NCBI RefSeq assembly: GCF_014189855.1
Contig: NZ_BJFN01000001.1
Coordinates: forward strand, 1-64,000
DNA from: Buttiauxella sp. A111
GTDB lineage: Bacteria; Pseudomonadota; Gammaproteobacteria; Enterobacterales; Enterobacteriaceae
Length of the DNA stretch: 64,000 nt
Reading direction: 5' to 3'
The translations under genes were made by a program, and so were the position numbers. The notes beneath the pieces are model-generated. The model was given only the letters and a program-made list of their open reading frames with translations, ran no database searches and was not told the origin of the DNA. Positions 43,551 through 53,751 of this stretch are shown here, in pieces (position 1 is the stretch's first letter; the number at the start of each line of letters is the position of its first letter).

Positions 43551-46500
43551 ATGTGTGATATTATGCGTCCGATTCCCTTTAGCGAACTGCTACAGCGCGT
43601 GTTCGCCGAATATGAAGCGAATCGCTCTATTTTTGGCATCCCGGAAAGCGAGTTTTATCCACGCGATCCCCGTAAACAGCTCACTATTTTTGGTGAAACC
43701 TGTGACACCCCGGTCGGCCCCGCAGCCGGACCGCATACCCAACTTGCCCAGAATATCATCACCTCCTGGCTTACAGGCGGCAGTTTTATCGAATTGAAAA
43801 CCGTGCAAATTCTGGACAGGCTGGAGCTGGAAAAACCCTGTATTGATGCAGAAGACGAAGCCTTTAATACGGAGTGGTCGACGGAGTTCACGCTGCTAAA
43901 AGCCTGGGACGAATATGCCAAGGCGTGGTTTGCGCTGTGGCTGCTTGAAGAACTATTTTCCCCTCGTCATGGAATAAGAGGGCGCTCATTTATATTTAAC
44001 ATGAGCGTAGGCTATAACCTCGACGGTATTAAGCAGCCTGCGATGCAAAAATTTATCGACGAAATGATTGATGCCTCGAATAACGCCAAATTTGCATCTT
44101 ATCGTCAGCAGTTAAAAAATTTGCTCTCAAGCGATGCCTTTATTTCGCTGATGGGCCTGGAAGCGCGGCGCGAAGAATTAACGAAATTGCCTGAACGAAT
44201 TCCTGCCACGATGGTAAAAGGCGTCACGCTTTCTACGATGCACGGCTGCCCGCCGGACGAAATAGAATCGATATGCAGCTATATGCTGAACGAAAAGAAA
44301 TTACATACCTTCGTGAAACTTAACCCAACGCTATTGGGGTATTCACGTGTGCGCGAAATTCTGGACGGCTGTGGGTTTGATTATATCGGTCTGAAGGAAG
44401 AATCTTTCGCCCACGATCTTAAGCTCGATCAGGCGCTGGAAATGCTACAGCGTTTGATGGCGCAAGGGAAAACGGTGGGGCGCGAATTTGGCGTTAAACT
44501 CACTAACACACTGGGTACTATCAACCATAAAGGCCACCTGCCAGGTGAAGAGATGTATATGTCTGGCCGCGCCTTGTACCCTTTATCAATCAACGTGGCT
44601 GCGTTGCTCTCTAATGCTTTCCAGGGGCAGTTGCCTATATCTTATTCTGGTGGCGCCAGCCAGTTTAATATTGCCGATATCTTTGCTACTGGTATTCATC
44701 CCATCACGATGGCAACGGATCTGCTCAAACCGGGCGGCTATCTGCGTCTGGCGAAATGTGCGGAAATTCTGGCTACAGGAGACGGCTGGGAACGACACTC
44801 CGTTGATGTGGCAAAGCTCGAAAAACTTGCCGCAGATGCATTAACACAAAAATGGACGCAGAAAGAGTGGAAGAGTAAGGAGCAGATTAATGCGGGCGGG
44901 CCGCTTCCTTTAACCGATTGTTACGTCGCGCCTTGCGTTACCGCCTGTGCCATTCACCAGGACATCCCGGAGTATCTACGCCTTGCGGGTGAAGGTCGCT
45001 ACGCAGATGCACTTGAACTGATTTATCAACGCAATGCTCTGCCCGCCATTACCGGCCATATCTGCGACCACCAGTGCCAGTACAACTGCACGCGTCTTGA
45101 TTACGAAAACTCGCTGAACATTCGCGCCATTAAAGATCTGGTGGTGGCTAAAGGATCGGCTGAATACCGTAGTCGCTGGCATAAACCTGCCGGTTCCGGT
45201 GAAAAACACCCTGTTGCGGTGATTGGTGCTGGTCCTGCCGGGCTTGCTGCGGGTTATTTCCTCGCCCGTGCCGGCCATAAGGTGACACTTTTCGAGCGTG
45301 AGGCCAATGCCGGCGGCGTGGTGAAAAACATTGTTCCACAGTTCCGTATCCCGGAAGAGAAAATCTGCCACGATATCGATTTTGTTGCCGCCCATGGCGT
45401 GGAATTTGTCTTTAACTGTGAGCCAAATCTGACGGTTGAAAAACTCAAGGCGAAGGGTTTCCACTATGTTTGCATCGGGATTGGCGCGGAAAGCAACAAT
45501 GGCATCCCTCTGGAGGGTGATAGCCGTAATATTTATAAATCATTCGACTTCCTGCGCGCTTTTAACCAGGGCAAAGCACTGAACGTGGGGCGTCATGTGG
45601 CGGTTGTCGGGGCCGGGAATACGGCGATGGACTGCGCAAGGGCCGCTTTGCGTATTCCTGGTGTGGAAAGCGCCACCATTGTTTATCGTCGCAGCAAAAA
45701 TGAAATGCCGGCATGGCCTGAAGAGGTGGAGGAGGCCGTAGAGGAAGGCGTGCAGTTCCGTTTCCTTGCCAATCCGGAGCGCCTTGAAAATGGTCAATTG
45801 CAAGTCAGAGTGATGAAACTGGGCGAACCAGACGAAAAGGGCCGTCGTAAACCTGTTGCCACAGATCAAACCGAAATCCTGGCCGTGGATACGCTGATCT
45901 CCGCCATCGGCGAAAGCCCGAACTACACGCTGCTTTCTCGCATGGGCGTGCCTTTGGATGATAAAGGCTATCCGCGTCTTAATTCGCAAACGCTGGAAAC
46001 CACAGCGCCTGGAGTCTTCCTGATTGGTGATGTGCAAAGTGGACCGTTGTCTATCGTCTCCGCGATTGCCGGGGCGCGCAAAGCGACGGATGCCATTCTG
46101 GCACAAGAGAATATCCGTAGTGATAAAGGCGATAAACGCTGCCTGAATAACGATCCTGTTGCCACTTATGCACGTAAGGGGCGGGTCGCCGTTAAACAGA
46201 TTGAAGCTGACGCGGGTGATGCCTTTGCGCAACAAGAAGCGCAGCGTTGTCTGGAGTGCAACTATGTTTGCGCCAAATGCGTCGATGTTTGTCCTAATCG
46301 CGCCAACGTTTCCATTTCCATCCCCGGCTTTAAAGATCGTTTCCAGACGCTGCATCTGGATGCTTACTGCAACGAATGCGGCAACTGCTCACAGTTCTGC
46401 CCGTGGCAGGGCAAACCTTACAAAGACAAATTCACCATCTTCAGCCTGGAGAACGACTTCATTAACAGCACTAACTGCGGCTTCATGTGGCGCAACAACG

Positions 46501-46655
46501 AATGTCTGGTTCGCCACCAGCAGGAGATCTGGAATCTGTCTGTTGAGGCCGATGGCTCATTAAGCGATGTTCCTGCGGAACTTGCAGAAGTCAGCGCCAT
46601 TATCACCCACATCAAACAGCATCACAGCTATCTGCTGGGTAGCGTGGAGGAATAA
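43551..46655 (+). CDS. ygfK: YgfK iron-sulfur/flavin oxidoreductase
   Basis: A 1034-residue protein very similar to E. coli YgfK (1032 aa). Residues ~1-420 resemble dihydroorotate/dihydropyrimidine dehydrogenase barrels (FGETCDTPVGPAAGPHTQL, NPTLLGYSRVREILDGCGFD). Next come an Fe-S segment with CYVAPCVTACAIHQDIPEY and CDHQCQYNC, and a GltD-like flavoprotein with FAD site VAVIGAGPAGLAAGYFLA (~553) and NAD(P)H site VVGAGNTAMDCARAA. A C-terminal ferredoxin follows, with cysteine clusters at ~900-915 and ~940-950. It is probably a reductase of urate or a urate-derived intermediate in the anaerobic route. ATG 43551 lies 8 bases after AAGGAG; E. coli also begins at this residue. Confidence 0.92.
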   Translation: MCDIMRPIPFSELLQRVFAEYEANRSIFGIPESEFYPRDPRKQLTIFGETCDTPVGPAAGPHTQLAQNIITSWLTGGSFIELKTVQILDRLELEKPCIDAEDEAFNTEWSTEFTLLKAWDEYAKAWFALWLLEELFSPRHGIRGRSFIFNMSVGYNLDGIKQPAMQKFIDEMIDASNNAKFASYRQQLKNLLSSDAFISLMGLEARREELTKLPERIPATMVKGVTLSTMHGCPPDEIESICSYMLNEKKLHTFVKLNPTLLGYSRVREILDGCGFDYIGLKEESFAHDLKLDQALEMLQRLMAQGKTVGREFGVKLTNTLGTINHKGHLPGEEMYMSGRALYPLSINVAALLSNAFQGQLPISYSGGASQFNIADIFATGIHPITMATDLLKPGGYLRLAKCAEILATGDGWERHSVDVAKLEKLAADALTQKWTQKEWKSKEQINAGGPLPLTDCYVAPCVTACAIHQDIPEYLRLAGEGRYADALELIYQRNALPAITGHICDHQCQYNCTRLDYENSLNIRAIKDLVVAKGSAEYRSRWHKPAGSGEKHPVAVIGAGPAGLAAGYFLARAGHKVTLFEREANAGGVVKNIVPQFRIPEEKICHDIDFVAAHGVEFVFNCEPNLTVEKLKAKGFHYVCIGIGAESNNGIPLEGDSRNIYKSFDFLRAFNQGKALNVGRHVAVVGAGNTAMDCARAALRIPGVESATIVYRRSKNEMPAWPEEVEEAVEEGVQFRFLANPERLENGQLQVRVMKLGEPDEKGRRKPVATDQTEILAVDTLISAIGESPNYTLLSRMGVPLDDKGYPRLNSQTLETTAPGVFLIGDVQSGPLSIVSAIAGARKATDAILAQENIRSDKGDKRCLNNDPVATYARKGRVAVKQIEADAGDAFAQQEAQRCLECNYVCAKCVDVCPNRANVSISIPGFKDRFQTLHLDAYCNECGNCSQFCPWQGKPYKDKFTIFSLENDFINSTNCGFMWRNNECLVRHQQEIWNLSVEADGSLSDVPAELAEVSAIITHIKQHHSYLLGSVEE

Positions 46656-46657
46656 CT

Positions 46658-47983
46658 ATGTTAATTCTAAAGAATGCCACGGCAGTGCAGTTTGCCCCGG
46701 CAAGCGTGCTTGAAGGTGTTGATATTGCTGTTGAAGGTAGCCTGATTGTTGATGTGGGCAACAACCTTTCAGCCCGGTATCCGGCAGCGAAAAGCAAAGA
46801 AATGCACGGGCGCATCGTGATGCCTGGCCTGGTTTGCGCACACAATCACTTTTACTCGGGGCTGGCTCGCGGAATTATGGCGTCTATTGCGCCATGCCCG
46901 GACTTCATCTCAACGTTAAAAAACCTCTGGTGGCGGCTGGACCGCGCATTGGATGAGGAATCACTCTATTACAGCGGCGTAATCTGCTCGCTGGAAGCCA
47001 TTCGCCACGGTTGCAGTGCTGTTATCGACCACCATGCTTCACCGTGCGCAATCCAGGGATCTTTAAACATCCTGCGTAAAGGGTTTGTTGAGGCGGGATT
47101 GCGTGGCATGACCTGCTATGAAACCACCGATCGCAATGGTGGGCTGGATGAGTTGGAAAAAGGCGTGGAAGAGAACATTGCTTTTGCACAGCTTATCGAC
47201 CAGCAGAAAGTGGCATCTTCTGGCTCGTACCTTGTCGAGGCACATATCGGCGCACATGCGCCCTTTACGCTGCCGGATGCGGGCATGCAGATGCTGAAAG
47301 AGGCAGTCGATCAAACCGGGCGGGGGCTGCACATTCACGTGGCGGAAGACAGCTACGATGTTTCTCACTCCCATGATAAGTACGGTTGCGACCCCATCGT
47401 GCGACTGGATGAAGCCGGTTTAATCGGCAAGAAAACGCTTATCGCCCACGGGCTTTATCTCAGCGATACCGAAATCAATTTGCTGAATCAGCGCGGTGCG
47501 ACGCTTGCCCATAATGCGCGTTCGAATATGAACAACCATGTTGGGTACAACCGGCAACTCACCGCGTTGCAGCATGTGGCATTAGGCACAGATGGTATTG
47601 GTGCCGATATGTTTGAAGAGCTGAAATTTGCGTACTTTAAACATCGCGATGCCGGAGGGCCGCTGTGGCCTAATAGTTTCCTTGCCATGTTGTACCAGGG
47701 TAATTCCATCCTCGAAGAGAATTTCGGGGCTCGTTTCGGGAAGCTGGCTGCGGGTTATAAGGCTGACCTCACGATCCTGGATTACACCTCGCCAACGCCG
47801 CTACAGGCTGAAAACCTCGCCGGGCATTTTGCCTTTGCGCTCAACAGCAGCCACGTTGATAGCGTGATGGTGGAGGGAAAAATGGTGTACGAAGATAAAG
47901 CCTTCCCGCAAAGCGTGGAGAACCTTTATCGCGAAGCACGTAATAGTGCGCAAAAGCTGTGGGCAAGAATGGATAGCCTGTAA
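46658..47983 (+). CDS. ssnA: SsnA amidohydrolase
   Basis: A 441-residue metal-dependent amidohydrolase of the TRZ/ATZ type, matching E. coli SsnA. Metal ligands are visible in VCAHNHFYSGLARG, HIHVAEDSYD, IAHGLYLSDTE and ALGTDGIGADM. Relatives deaminate or hydrolyse N-heterocycles; SsnA is a component of the anaerobic urate gene set. It starts only 2 bases after the ygfK stop, so the two are coupled. An in-frame start for the permease gene follows within 20 bases. Confidence 0.92.
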   Translation: MLILKNATAVQFAPASVLEGVDIAVEGSLIVDVGNNLSARYPAAKSKEMHGRIVMPGLVCAHNHFYSGLARGIMASIAPCPDFISTLKNLWWRLDRALDEESLYYSGVICSLEAIRHGCSAVIDHHASPCAIQGSLNILRKGFVEAGLRGMTCYETTDRNGGLDELEKGVEENIAFAQLIDQQKVASSGSYLVEAHIGAHAPFTLPDAGMQMLKEAVDQTGRGLHIHVAEDSYDVSHSHDKYGCDPIVRLDEAGLIGKKTLIAHGLYLSDTEINLLNQRGATLAHNARSNMNNHVGYNRQLTALQHVALGTDGIGADMFEELKFAYFKHRDAGGPLWPNSFLAMLYQGNSILEENFGARFGKLAAGYKADLTILDYTSPTPLQAENLAGHFAFALNSSHVDSVMVEGKMVYEDKAFPQSVENLYREARNSAQKLWARMDSL

Positions 47984-48002
47984 GTCACACGGAGAGAACA
48001 TA

Positions 48003-49469
48003 ATGAACAGTTCTTCGCAATTGGCCGCCAGGCGGTCAGTCGAGCCAGTAGACGAGATTTTGCCGCTGGGGTTGATGATTATTTATGGCTTTCAGCATGT
48101 GCTGGTGATGTATGCCGGGGCGATTGCTGTGCCGCTTATCATCGGTAAAGCGGTAGGGTTTACCGATTCACAGATCATTTTATTGATCAGTACCGATCTG
48201 TGTATCTGTGGCTGCGGCACCATTTTGCAGTCAATCGGTATTGGTCGCTGGATTGGCAGCCGCTTGCCCATTATCCAGGGGTGTACCTTTGCAGCACTGA
48301 TCCCACTGAGTCTAATCGGGCAGCAGTATGGCATGGGGGGGATTTCCGGCGCGGTTATCGTGGCGGGGATTTTCACCATTCTGTGTGCTCCATGGATCAG
48401 CCGCCTGGTGCGGTTTTTCCCGAAAGTGGTGATGGGTACCATCGTCACGCTTATTGGCCTGTCGATTTTACCTGTAGCAGGTGGCTGGATAGGTGGCGGC
48501 AATACCCACGCTGCTGATTTTGGCAGTTGGGGCTCACTGGTGATGGCGGTCTTCACCCTGGTGGTGATTCTGGTTATCTACACTTTCTCAACGGGTATGC
48601 TGAAAAATATCGCGGTGCTGTTAGGTATTATCGTGGGCAGCCTGGTGTATGTCTGTATGGGTAAACTCACGCTTACCCCGCTTGATGACATCGGCTGGAT
48701 AACTTTTCCCACGGTTATGCGTTTTGCAAAACCAGAATTTCACCTTGTGCCTGCCGTACTGCTTTCGATGGTGATGATTGTGGTGATGGTAGAAACCATG
48801 TCTTCGATGATGGCGATGGGGGAAATCGTTGGGCGCAAAGCGGATAAAGACGTACTGAAACGTGGGCTTTATGCCACTGGCGCTGCAACCCTGGCTGCTG
48901 GTTTTTTCAATATGTTTCCCTATGCGGCTTTTGCCCAGAACGTCGGGCTGGTGAGTATGACAGGGGTACGTAGTCGCTTTATTGTCGGTGTGGCTGGCTG
49001 CATTCTGATCGTCATGGGGCTATTCCCGGTTCTGGCCGCGATGGTCGTTGCAGTTCCCAAGCCGGTGCTTGGCGGGGCTGGGATCGTGATGTTTGGTATG
49101 GTGGCCGTGGCGGGAATACGCACGCTGGGGCAGGTGGATTATCGCAACAATAATAACGGCATGGTTGTTGCGTTAACGCTGAGTATCGGGCTGCTGCCGG
49201 TGCTGGTTCCACAACTCTTCCAACATTTGCCCGAAGGCATTGGTATGTTCTTACACAGTGGCATCACCATTGGTACTGCGGTGGCGATTGTGGCCAACCT
49301 GGCACTTAACGGTGGGCGTCATCATGAACCGGTCTGTGACTGTAACGACAACGAGGTGGATAACACCACGACCGCTGCGCGTAGTGCGGCTATTCGCACG
49401 GTACGAGTCTGGTTGCTGGTCAGACGCGCAAGGCAAGAACGGGCAATGGGTATACAAAAAGGGCACTAA
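48003..49469 (+). CDS. NCS2 family purine (urate/xanthine) permease, UacT-like
   Basis: A 488-residue transporter with about 14 membrane helices. It fits the NCS2 family, nearer E. coli UacT (YgfU, urate) than XanP/XanQ: GFQHVLVMYAGAIAVPLIIG, MAMGEIVGRKADKDVLKRGL (the TM8 region with the key glutamate), FAQNVGLVSMTGVRSR and PVLGGAGIVMFGMVAVAGIR, ending VRVWLLVRR. It is a proton or sodium symporter in the inner membrane. The ATG at 48003 is preceded by GGAGA; the longer frame from 47946 overlaps ssnA. Third gene of the ygfK unit, so it probably supplies urate or xanthine to the pathway. Confidence 0.88.
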   Translation: MNSSSQLAARRSVEPVDEILPLGLMIIYGFQHVLVMYAGAIAVPLIIGKAVGFTDSQIILLISTDLCICGCGTILQSIGIGRWIGSRLPIIQGCTFAALIPLSLIGQQYGMGGISGAVIVAGIFTILCAPWISRLVRFFPKVVMGTIVTLIGLSILPVAGGWIGGGNTHAADFGSWGSLVMAVFTLVVILVIYTFSTGMLKNIAVLLGIIVGSLVYVCMGKLTLTPLDDIGWITFPTVMRFAKPEFHLVPAVLLSMVMIVVMVETMSSMMAMGEIVGRKADKDVLKRGLYATGAATLAAGFFNMFPYAAFAQNVGLVSMTGVRSRFIVGVAGCILIVMGLFPVLAAMVVAVPKPVLGGAGIVMFGMVAVAGIRTLGQVDYRNNNNGMVVALTLSIGLLPVLVPQLFQHLPEGIGMFLHSGITIGTAVAIVANLALNGGRHHEPVCDCNDNEVDNTTTAARSAAIRTVRVWLLVRRARQERAMGIQKGH

Positions 49470-49514
49470 CTACGCGGGGTTACGGGCATATATCTGCATC
49501 ACAAGCGCTGGCTC

Positions 49515-49523
49515 TGTTATACT
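49515..49523 (+). promoter_or_regulatory. Candidate extended -10 promoter of glsB
   Basis: TGTTATACT is an extended -10 (TGN plus TATACT) 34 bases before the glsB start. A matching -35 is weak. Confidence 0.4.
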
Positions 49524-49556
49524 CGCGGCGCTTGTTATTCCGTACAGGAGTCTGTG

Positions 49557-50483
49557 GTGCCCGTCTTTTTAAATAATCAATTGCTCGAAGATATTCTGGC
49601 GCAGGTTCGTCCACTCATTGGCCAGGGCAAAGTCGCTGATTACATTCCGGCGTTGGCTGAAATTCCTGGAAACAAACTGGGAATTTCAGTTTGTACGGTC
49701 AACGGCGACATGTTTAGCGCCGGGGATGCAGCAGAACGGTTCTCCATTCAATCCATTTCAAAAGTGCTGAGTCTGACGCTTGCCATGGCACGTTATGATG
49801 AACACGAAATCTGGGCGCGCGTGGGTAAAGAGCCTTCAGGGCAACCCTTCAATTCATTACTCCAGCTGGAACTTGAGCAAGGCAAACCCCGCAACCCGTT
49901 TATTAATGCCGGGGCACTGGTGGTGTGTGATATGTTGCAGACCCGCCTGAGTGCGCCGAAACAGCGAATGCTGGAAGTTGTGCGGGCCATCGCGGAACAA
50001 CCCGATCTGGCATACGACTCCCGCGTTGCGAAATCTGAGTTCGAACATTCGGCGCGCAATGCGGCCATCGCCTGGCTGATGAAATCATTTGGTAATTTTG
50101 ATAACGACGTCATTACCGTCCTGCAGAATTATTTCCACTATTGCGCACTGAAAATGAGCTGCAATGAACTGGCGAAAACCTTTCTTTTTCTGGCCAATCA
50201 GGGGCGCGCATTGCACCTTGATGCGCCAATTATCACGGCTCAACAAGCCAGACAAATCAATGCGCTGATGGTCACCAGCGGGATGTACGATGGTGCCGGT
50301 GAGTTTGCGTATCGGGTAGGAATGCCTGGCAAATCAGGGGTAGGGGGTGGCATTATCGCCATCGTTCCACAGGAAATGTCGATTGCAGTTTGGTGCCCAG
50401 AATTGGATGCATCGGGTAACTCGTTAGCTGGAACCGCCGCCCTCGAAATTCTGGCACAACGGATTGGACGCTCTATTTTTTAA
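49557..50483 (+). CDS. glsB: GlsB glutaminase
   Basis: A 308-residue beta-lactamase-fold glutaminase, same length as E. coli GlsB/YneH. The Ser-x-x-Lys pair is in [13 protein letters not shown], and [39 protein letters not shown] and [14 protein letters not shown] follow. It converts glutamine to glutamate and ammonia in the cytoplasm. Two GTG codons are adjacent (49554 and 49557); I take 49557 because AGGAG then lies 6 bases upstream and the length matches. In E. coli it neighbours sad/yneG and dgcF; here the purine island directly precedes it and yneG is absent. Confidence 0.93.
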   Translation: MPVFLNNQLLEDILAQVRPLIGQGKVADYIPALAEIPGNKLGISVCTVNGDMFSAGDAAERFSIQSISKVLSLTLAMARYDEHEIWARVGKEPSGQPFNSLLQLELEQGKPRNPFINAGALVVCDMLQTRLSAPKQRMLEVVRAIAEQPDLAYDSRVAKSEFEHSARNAAIAWLMKSFGNFDNDVITVLQNYFHYCALKMSCNELAKTFLFLANQGRALHLDAPIITAQQARQINALMVTSGMYDGAGEFAYRVGMPGKSGVGGGIIAIVPQEMSIAVWCPELDASGNSLAGTAALEILAQRIGRSIF

Positions 50484-50616
50484 ATTATTACGGATGCTGT
50501 GCATTAGCCTGGTTGGCCGCAGGTTGTACCAGATTTAATATGCTAAACTAGGTTTTATTTTTTGCACACATCCCGAATATCAATGTGTAAATTCTTTACG
50601 CAGTGCATGCATAATT

Positions 50617-52071
50617 ATGAGTCAGAACAGCATGTCTAATCAAAATTACATTAAGTTATTTTCGCCAGAAAAATATTTGTTAAACGCCGTTATTATATTT
50701 GCCATTACCACTTTGTTCTATTTTTTTGGTGCGTCACTTCGTCTGATTGACGAGCTGTCGCTGTTCTGGCCGCTCAACGCGGTGCTGGCGGCGGTGTTTG
50801 TACGCAATCCCTTCCTCAATCGGTCTGTGTATTATTTTGTTTGCTACAGCGCGATGGTGGTTTACGACGCTTTCACCACGCATTGGGGGTGGCAATCGGC
50901 GATAATAAACTTATCGAATATGGTATTTATTATTGTCGTTGCGCGATTATTACTGCGCTATTCCAGGACACAAGATGAAAGCAATTGGGCGCTCAATGCG
51001 TTTAATCTTTTTTATACCTGCTTGATTGGGTCAATTCTCAGTTCTTTATTAGGTTCAATAGGTTCCACTGGCCCATCGTCAGATTACCGTCAATTCCTTT
51101 CATTATTTACTGACTGGTTTGGCGAGCAATTTTCGACGGGTGTTTTGATGATGCCGTTCTTGCTGATGGCAACATGGCCGCAGTGGAAGACATTGCCCGA
51201 CTTCCATATATCTAAAATCTATCCACTATTGGGTGTTATCGTTTCGGTTCTCGCATCGGTAGCCATCGGTGGTGCTGGTAGCCTGGCGTTTCCGTTGCCT
51301 GCCCTTATCTGGTGTGCGATCCGTTATCCTTTGCCCGTGACCGCGTTAGTGACGTTATTAACCGGAGGGATAGAGATTATTTTACTGTCCAACTCCATTA
51401 TCGCTATTCACCCGAATAAACCGTTGGTGGTGAGCGAGATGTTCTCCGCACGTCTGGGGATTGCCACTATGGCGATTTGCCCGCTCATCGTTTCCGTCAG
51501 CGTGGATGCAATTAACCGGCTGATTAAACAGACCTCGCTGCGAGCCGATTATGACTATCTCACGGGGATTTACTCCCGTTCAGGTCTTTATGAAGCGCTG
51601 AAAAACAAAGCGCCACTGATGCATCAACCCGATCAAAAGCTCTGCGTCATGTTGCTGGATATTGATTACTTCAAACGTATAAATGATAACTATGGTCACG
51701 AATGTGGCGACATCGTGTTGGCCGCGTTTGCCAGGCGCTTATCGCAAACCGTGGGCAATGAAGGGCTGGTGGCGCGTCTTGGCGGCGAAGAATTTGTGGT
51801 GGCGTGTAGCACCCGCTCCGAAGAAGAGGGTTATGCCTTCGCCGAGCAAATCCGTAAGGATATTGAGCTCACGGCGTTTCGTTACCAGCAACAAACACTG
51901 TTTATCACCGTGAGTATTGGTCTTGCGGCAACCTCGACGGAAAACCAGACGCTGCTGGATACGTTTAACTCACAACTCGCGCAAGCCGATAAGTACCTGT
52001 ATTTGTCTAAGCGCAATGGGCGCAATCAGACCAGCATGGCGTCGCTTAACGAATGTGTCATCAAGATTTAG
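50617..52071 (+). CDS. dgcF: DgcF-like MASE1-GGDEF diguanylate cyclase
   Basis: A 484-residue membrane protein. Residues 1 to ~300 form a MASE1-type sensor with eight or so hydrophobic segments (for example LLNAVIIFAITTLFYFFGAS). Residues ~320-475 are a GGDEF domain with DYDYLTGIYSRSGLYEAL, DIDYFKRINDNYGHECGD and an active-site RLGGEEF near 386. The signature GGEEF is catalytically competent, so it should make cyclic-di-GMP. Placement between glsB and uxaB is as for E. coli dgcF (yneF). No clear ribosome binding site is seen before the ATG at 50617; an in-frame ATG at 50632 is an alternative. Confidence 0.85.
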   Translation: MSQNSMSNQNYIKLFSPEKYLLNAVIIFAITTLFYFFGASLRLIDELSLFWPLNAVLAAVFVRNPFLNRSVYYFVCYSAMVVYDAFTTHWGWQSAIINLSNMVFIIVVARLLLRYSRTQDESNWALNAFNLFYTCLIGSILSSLLGSIGSTGPSSDYRQFLSLFTDWFGEQFSTGVLMMPFLLMATWPQWKTLPDFHISKIYPLLGVIVSVLASVAIGGAGSLAFPLPALIWCAIRYPLPVTALVTLLTGGIEIILLSNSIIAIHPNKPLVVSEMFSARLGIATMAICPLIVSVSVDAINRLIKQTSLRADYDYLTGIYSRSGLYEALKNKAPLMHQPDQKLCVMLLDIDYFKRINDNYGHECGDIVLAAFARRLSQTVGNEGLVARLGGEEFVVACSTRSEEEGYAFAEQIRKDIELTAFRYQQQTLFITVSIGLAATSTENQTLLDTFNSQLAQADKYLYLSKRNGRNQTSMASLNECVIKI

Positions 52072-52084
52072 CCGATCTGGGCGA

Positions 52085-52120
52085 GAGTTGTTGTACCAAA
52101 AATAATTGGTATAACAACTC
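52085..52120. terminator. dgcF terminator overlapping an ExuR/UxuR-like operator
   Basis: A 15-bp inverted repeat (52085-52099 with 52106-52120, one mismatch, 6-nt loop) ends in TTGTTT and so can terminate dgcF. The same bases include AATTGGTATAACAACT, which resembles the ExuR/UxuR operator core ATTGGTATACCAAT expected upstream of uxaB. Confidence 0.65.
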
Positions 52121-52216
52121 TTGTTTGATCAAAACGGGGTTTCACTTCTTTGAGTTCTGATAGTTTGTTCAGGATATTTGTGGTCGTTCATCCTGTACAC
52201 ACCAAGGAACAACATA

Positions 52217-53668
52217 GTGAAAACACTTAATCGTCATGATTTCCCTGGCGCTCAATATCCAGAACGTATTATCCAGTTTGGTGAAGGCAACTTCCTGCGT
52301 GCTTTCATCGACTGGCAAGTCGATTTACTCAATGAACATACGGACTTAAATGCGGGTGTGGTTATCGTACGTCCGATAGACAGTGCATTCCCACCGTCGT
52401 TATCCACTCAGGATGGGCTTTACACTACGATTATCCGTGGCCTGAACGAGCAGGGCGAAGCGGTAAGCGACGCGCGTCTGATTCGTTCAGTGAATAGAGA
52501 AATCAACGTCTATCAAGAGTATGAAAGCTTCCTTAAACTGGCACATAACCCAGATATGCGTTTTGTGTTCTCCAACACCACCGAAGCGGGTATCAGCTAC
52601 CACGCGGGCGATAAATTTGAAGATGCGCCAGCAGTAAGCTATCCGGCAAAGTTGACCCGTTTACTGTTCGAACGTTTCAGCCACTTCAACGGTGCTGCTG
52701 ACAAAGGTTGGGTGATCATTCCTTGCGAACTCATCGACTATAACGGTGATGCGCTACAAGAACTTGTTCTGCGTTACGCGCAAGAATGGGAACTGCCAAC
52801 CGCCTTCACTCAATGGCTGAACGACGCCAACACATTCTGTTCAACGCTGGTAGACCGTATTGTTACGGGTTATCCGCGTGATGAAGCAGCCGATATCGAA
52901 AAATCTTTGGGTTACAAAGATAGCTTCCTTGCGGCAGCGGAACACTTCTACCTGTTCGTGATTCAAGGGCCGGCATCGCTTGCGCAAGAGTTGCGTCTGG
53001 ATAAATTCCCGCTGAACGTGCTGATTGTTGACGACATCAAACCGTATAAAGAACGTAAGGTTGCGATTCTGAACGGGGCTCATACCGCTCTGGTTCCGGT
53101 TGCGTATCTTGCTGGTTTAAACACCGTTGGCGAATCCATGAACGACGCTGAAGTTTGCGCCTTCGTAGAAAAAACCATTGCTGAAGAGATCATTCCGGTA
53201 CTGGATTTGCCGCGTGACGAATTGCAGTCGTTCGCCCAGGCAGTCACCAGCCGTTTCCAGAACCCGTATATTCAGCACCAGTTGCTGTCTATCGCGCTCA
53301 ACGGCATGACCAAGTTCCGCACCCGCATTCTGCCGCAACTGTTGGCGGGCCAGCAGGCGACTGGGACTTTGCCTCCGCGTCTGACTTTCGCCCTGGCGGC
53401 ACTGATTGCTTTCTATAAAGGTGAGCGTAACAACGAAAGCTATCCTTTACAGGATGATGAGCATTGGTTAGTGCGTTATAAGCAGTTGTGGACGGCACTT
53501 GGCGATAAGCAAATCACCGAACAACAACTGGTTGAAACCGTGTTAAGTGACAGCGATCATTGGGGCCAGGATTTGACACAGGTCGCAGGCCTGGTGGCTA
53601 AAGTGAGCGAAGATCTTAAGACCATTTTGAACCAGGGAATGCGCGCGGCTGTTGCTCGATACTGCTAA
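52217..53668 (+). CDS. uxaB: UxaB altronate oxidoreductase (tagaturonate reductase)
   Basis: A 483-residue polyol/mannitol-dehydrogenase-family enzyme, the same length as E. coli UxaB and very similar throughout. Landmarks are [21 protein letters not shown] (Rossmann start), [53 protein letters not shown] (catalytic Lys/His region) and [15 protein letters not shown]. It interconverts D-tagaturonate and D-altronate with NADH in galacturonate degradation. The start is a GTG at 52217 with AAGGA upstream; the longer frame from 52178 is unlikely. Regulation by ExuR/UxuR is suggested by the operator at 52085-52120. Confidence 0.95.
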   Translation: MKTLNRHDFPGAQYPERIIQFGEGNFLRAFIDWQVDLLNEHTDLNAGVVIVRPIDSAFPPSLSTQDGLYTTIIRGLNEQGEAVSDARLIRSVNREINVYQEYESFLKLAHNPDMRFVFSNTTEAGISYHAGDKFEDAPAVSYPAKLTRLLFERFSHFNGAADKGWVIIPCELIDYNGDALQELVLRYAQEWELPTAFTQWLNDANTFCSTLVDRIVTGYPRDEAADIEKSLGYKDSFLAAAEHFYLFVIQGPASLAQELRLDKFPLNVLIVDDIKPYKERKVAILNGAHTALVPVAYLAGLNTVGESMNDAEVCAFVEKTIAEEIIPVLDLPRDELQSFAQAVTSRFQNPYIQHQLLSIALNGMTKFRTRILPQLLAGQQATGTLPPRLTFALAALIAFYKGERNNESYPLQDDEHWLVRYKQLWTALGDKQITEQQLVETVLSDSDHWGQDLTQVAGLVAKVSEDLKTILNQGMRAAVARYC

Positions 53669-53683
53669 GCGATTCGTAACAGA

Positions 53684-53716
53684 GTGCCTGTGGTTGTTGT
53701 ACACAGGCACTTTTTT
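53684..53716 (+). terminator. Terminator of uxaB
   Basis: GTGCCTGTG (53684-53692) pairs perfectly with CACAGGCAC (53702-53710), a 9-nt loop and six T follow. Confidence 0.85.
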
Positions 53717-53751
53717 AACTTTTAAAAAGTGACAACGTCACATTGAGTTGG

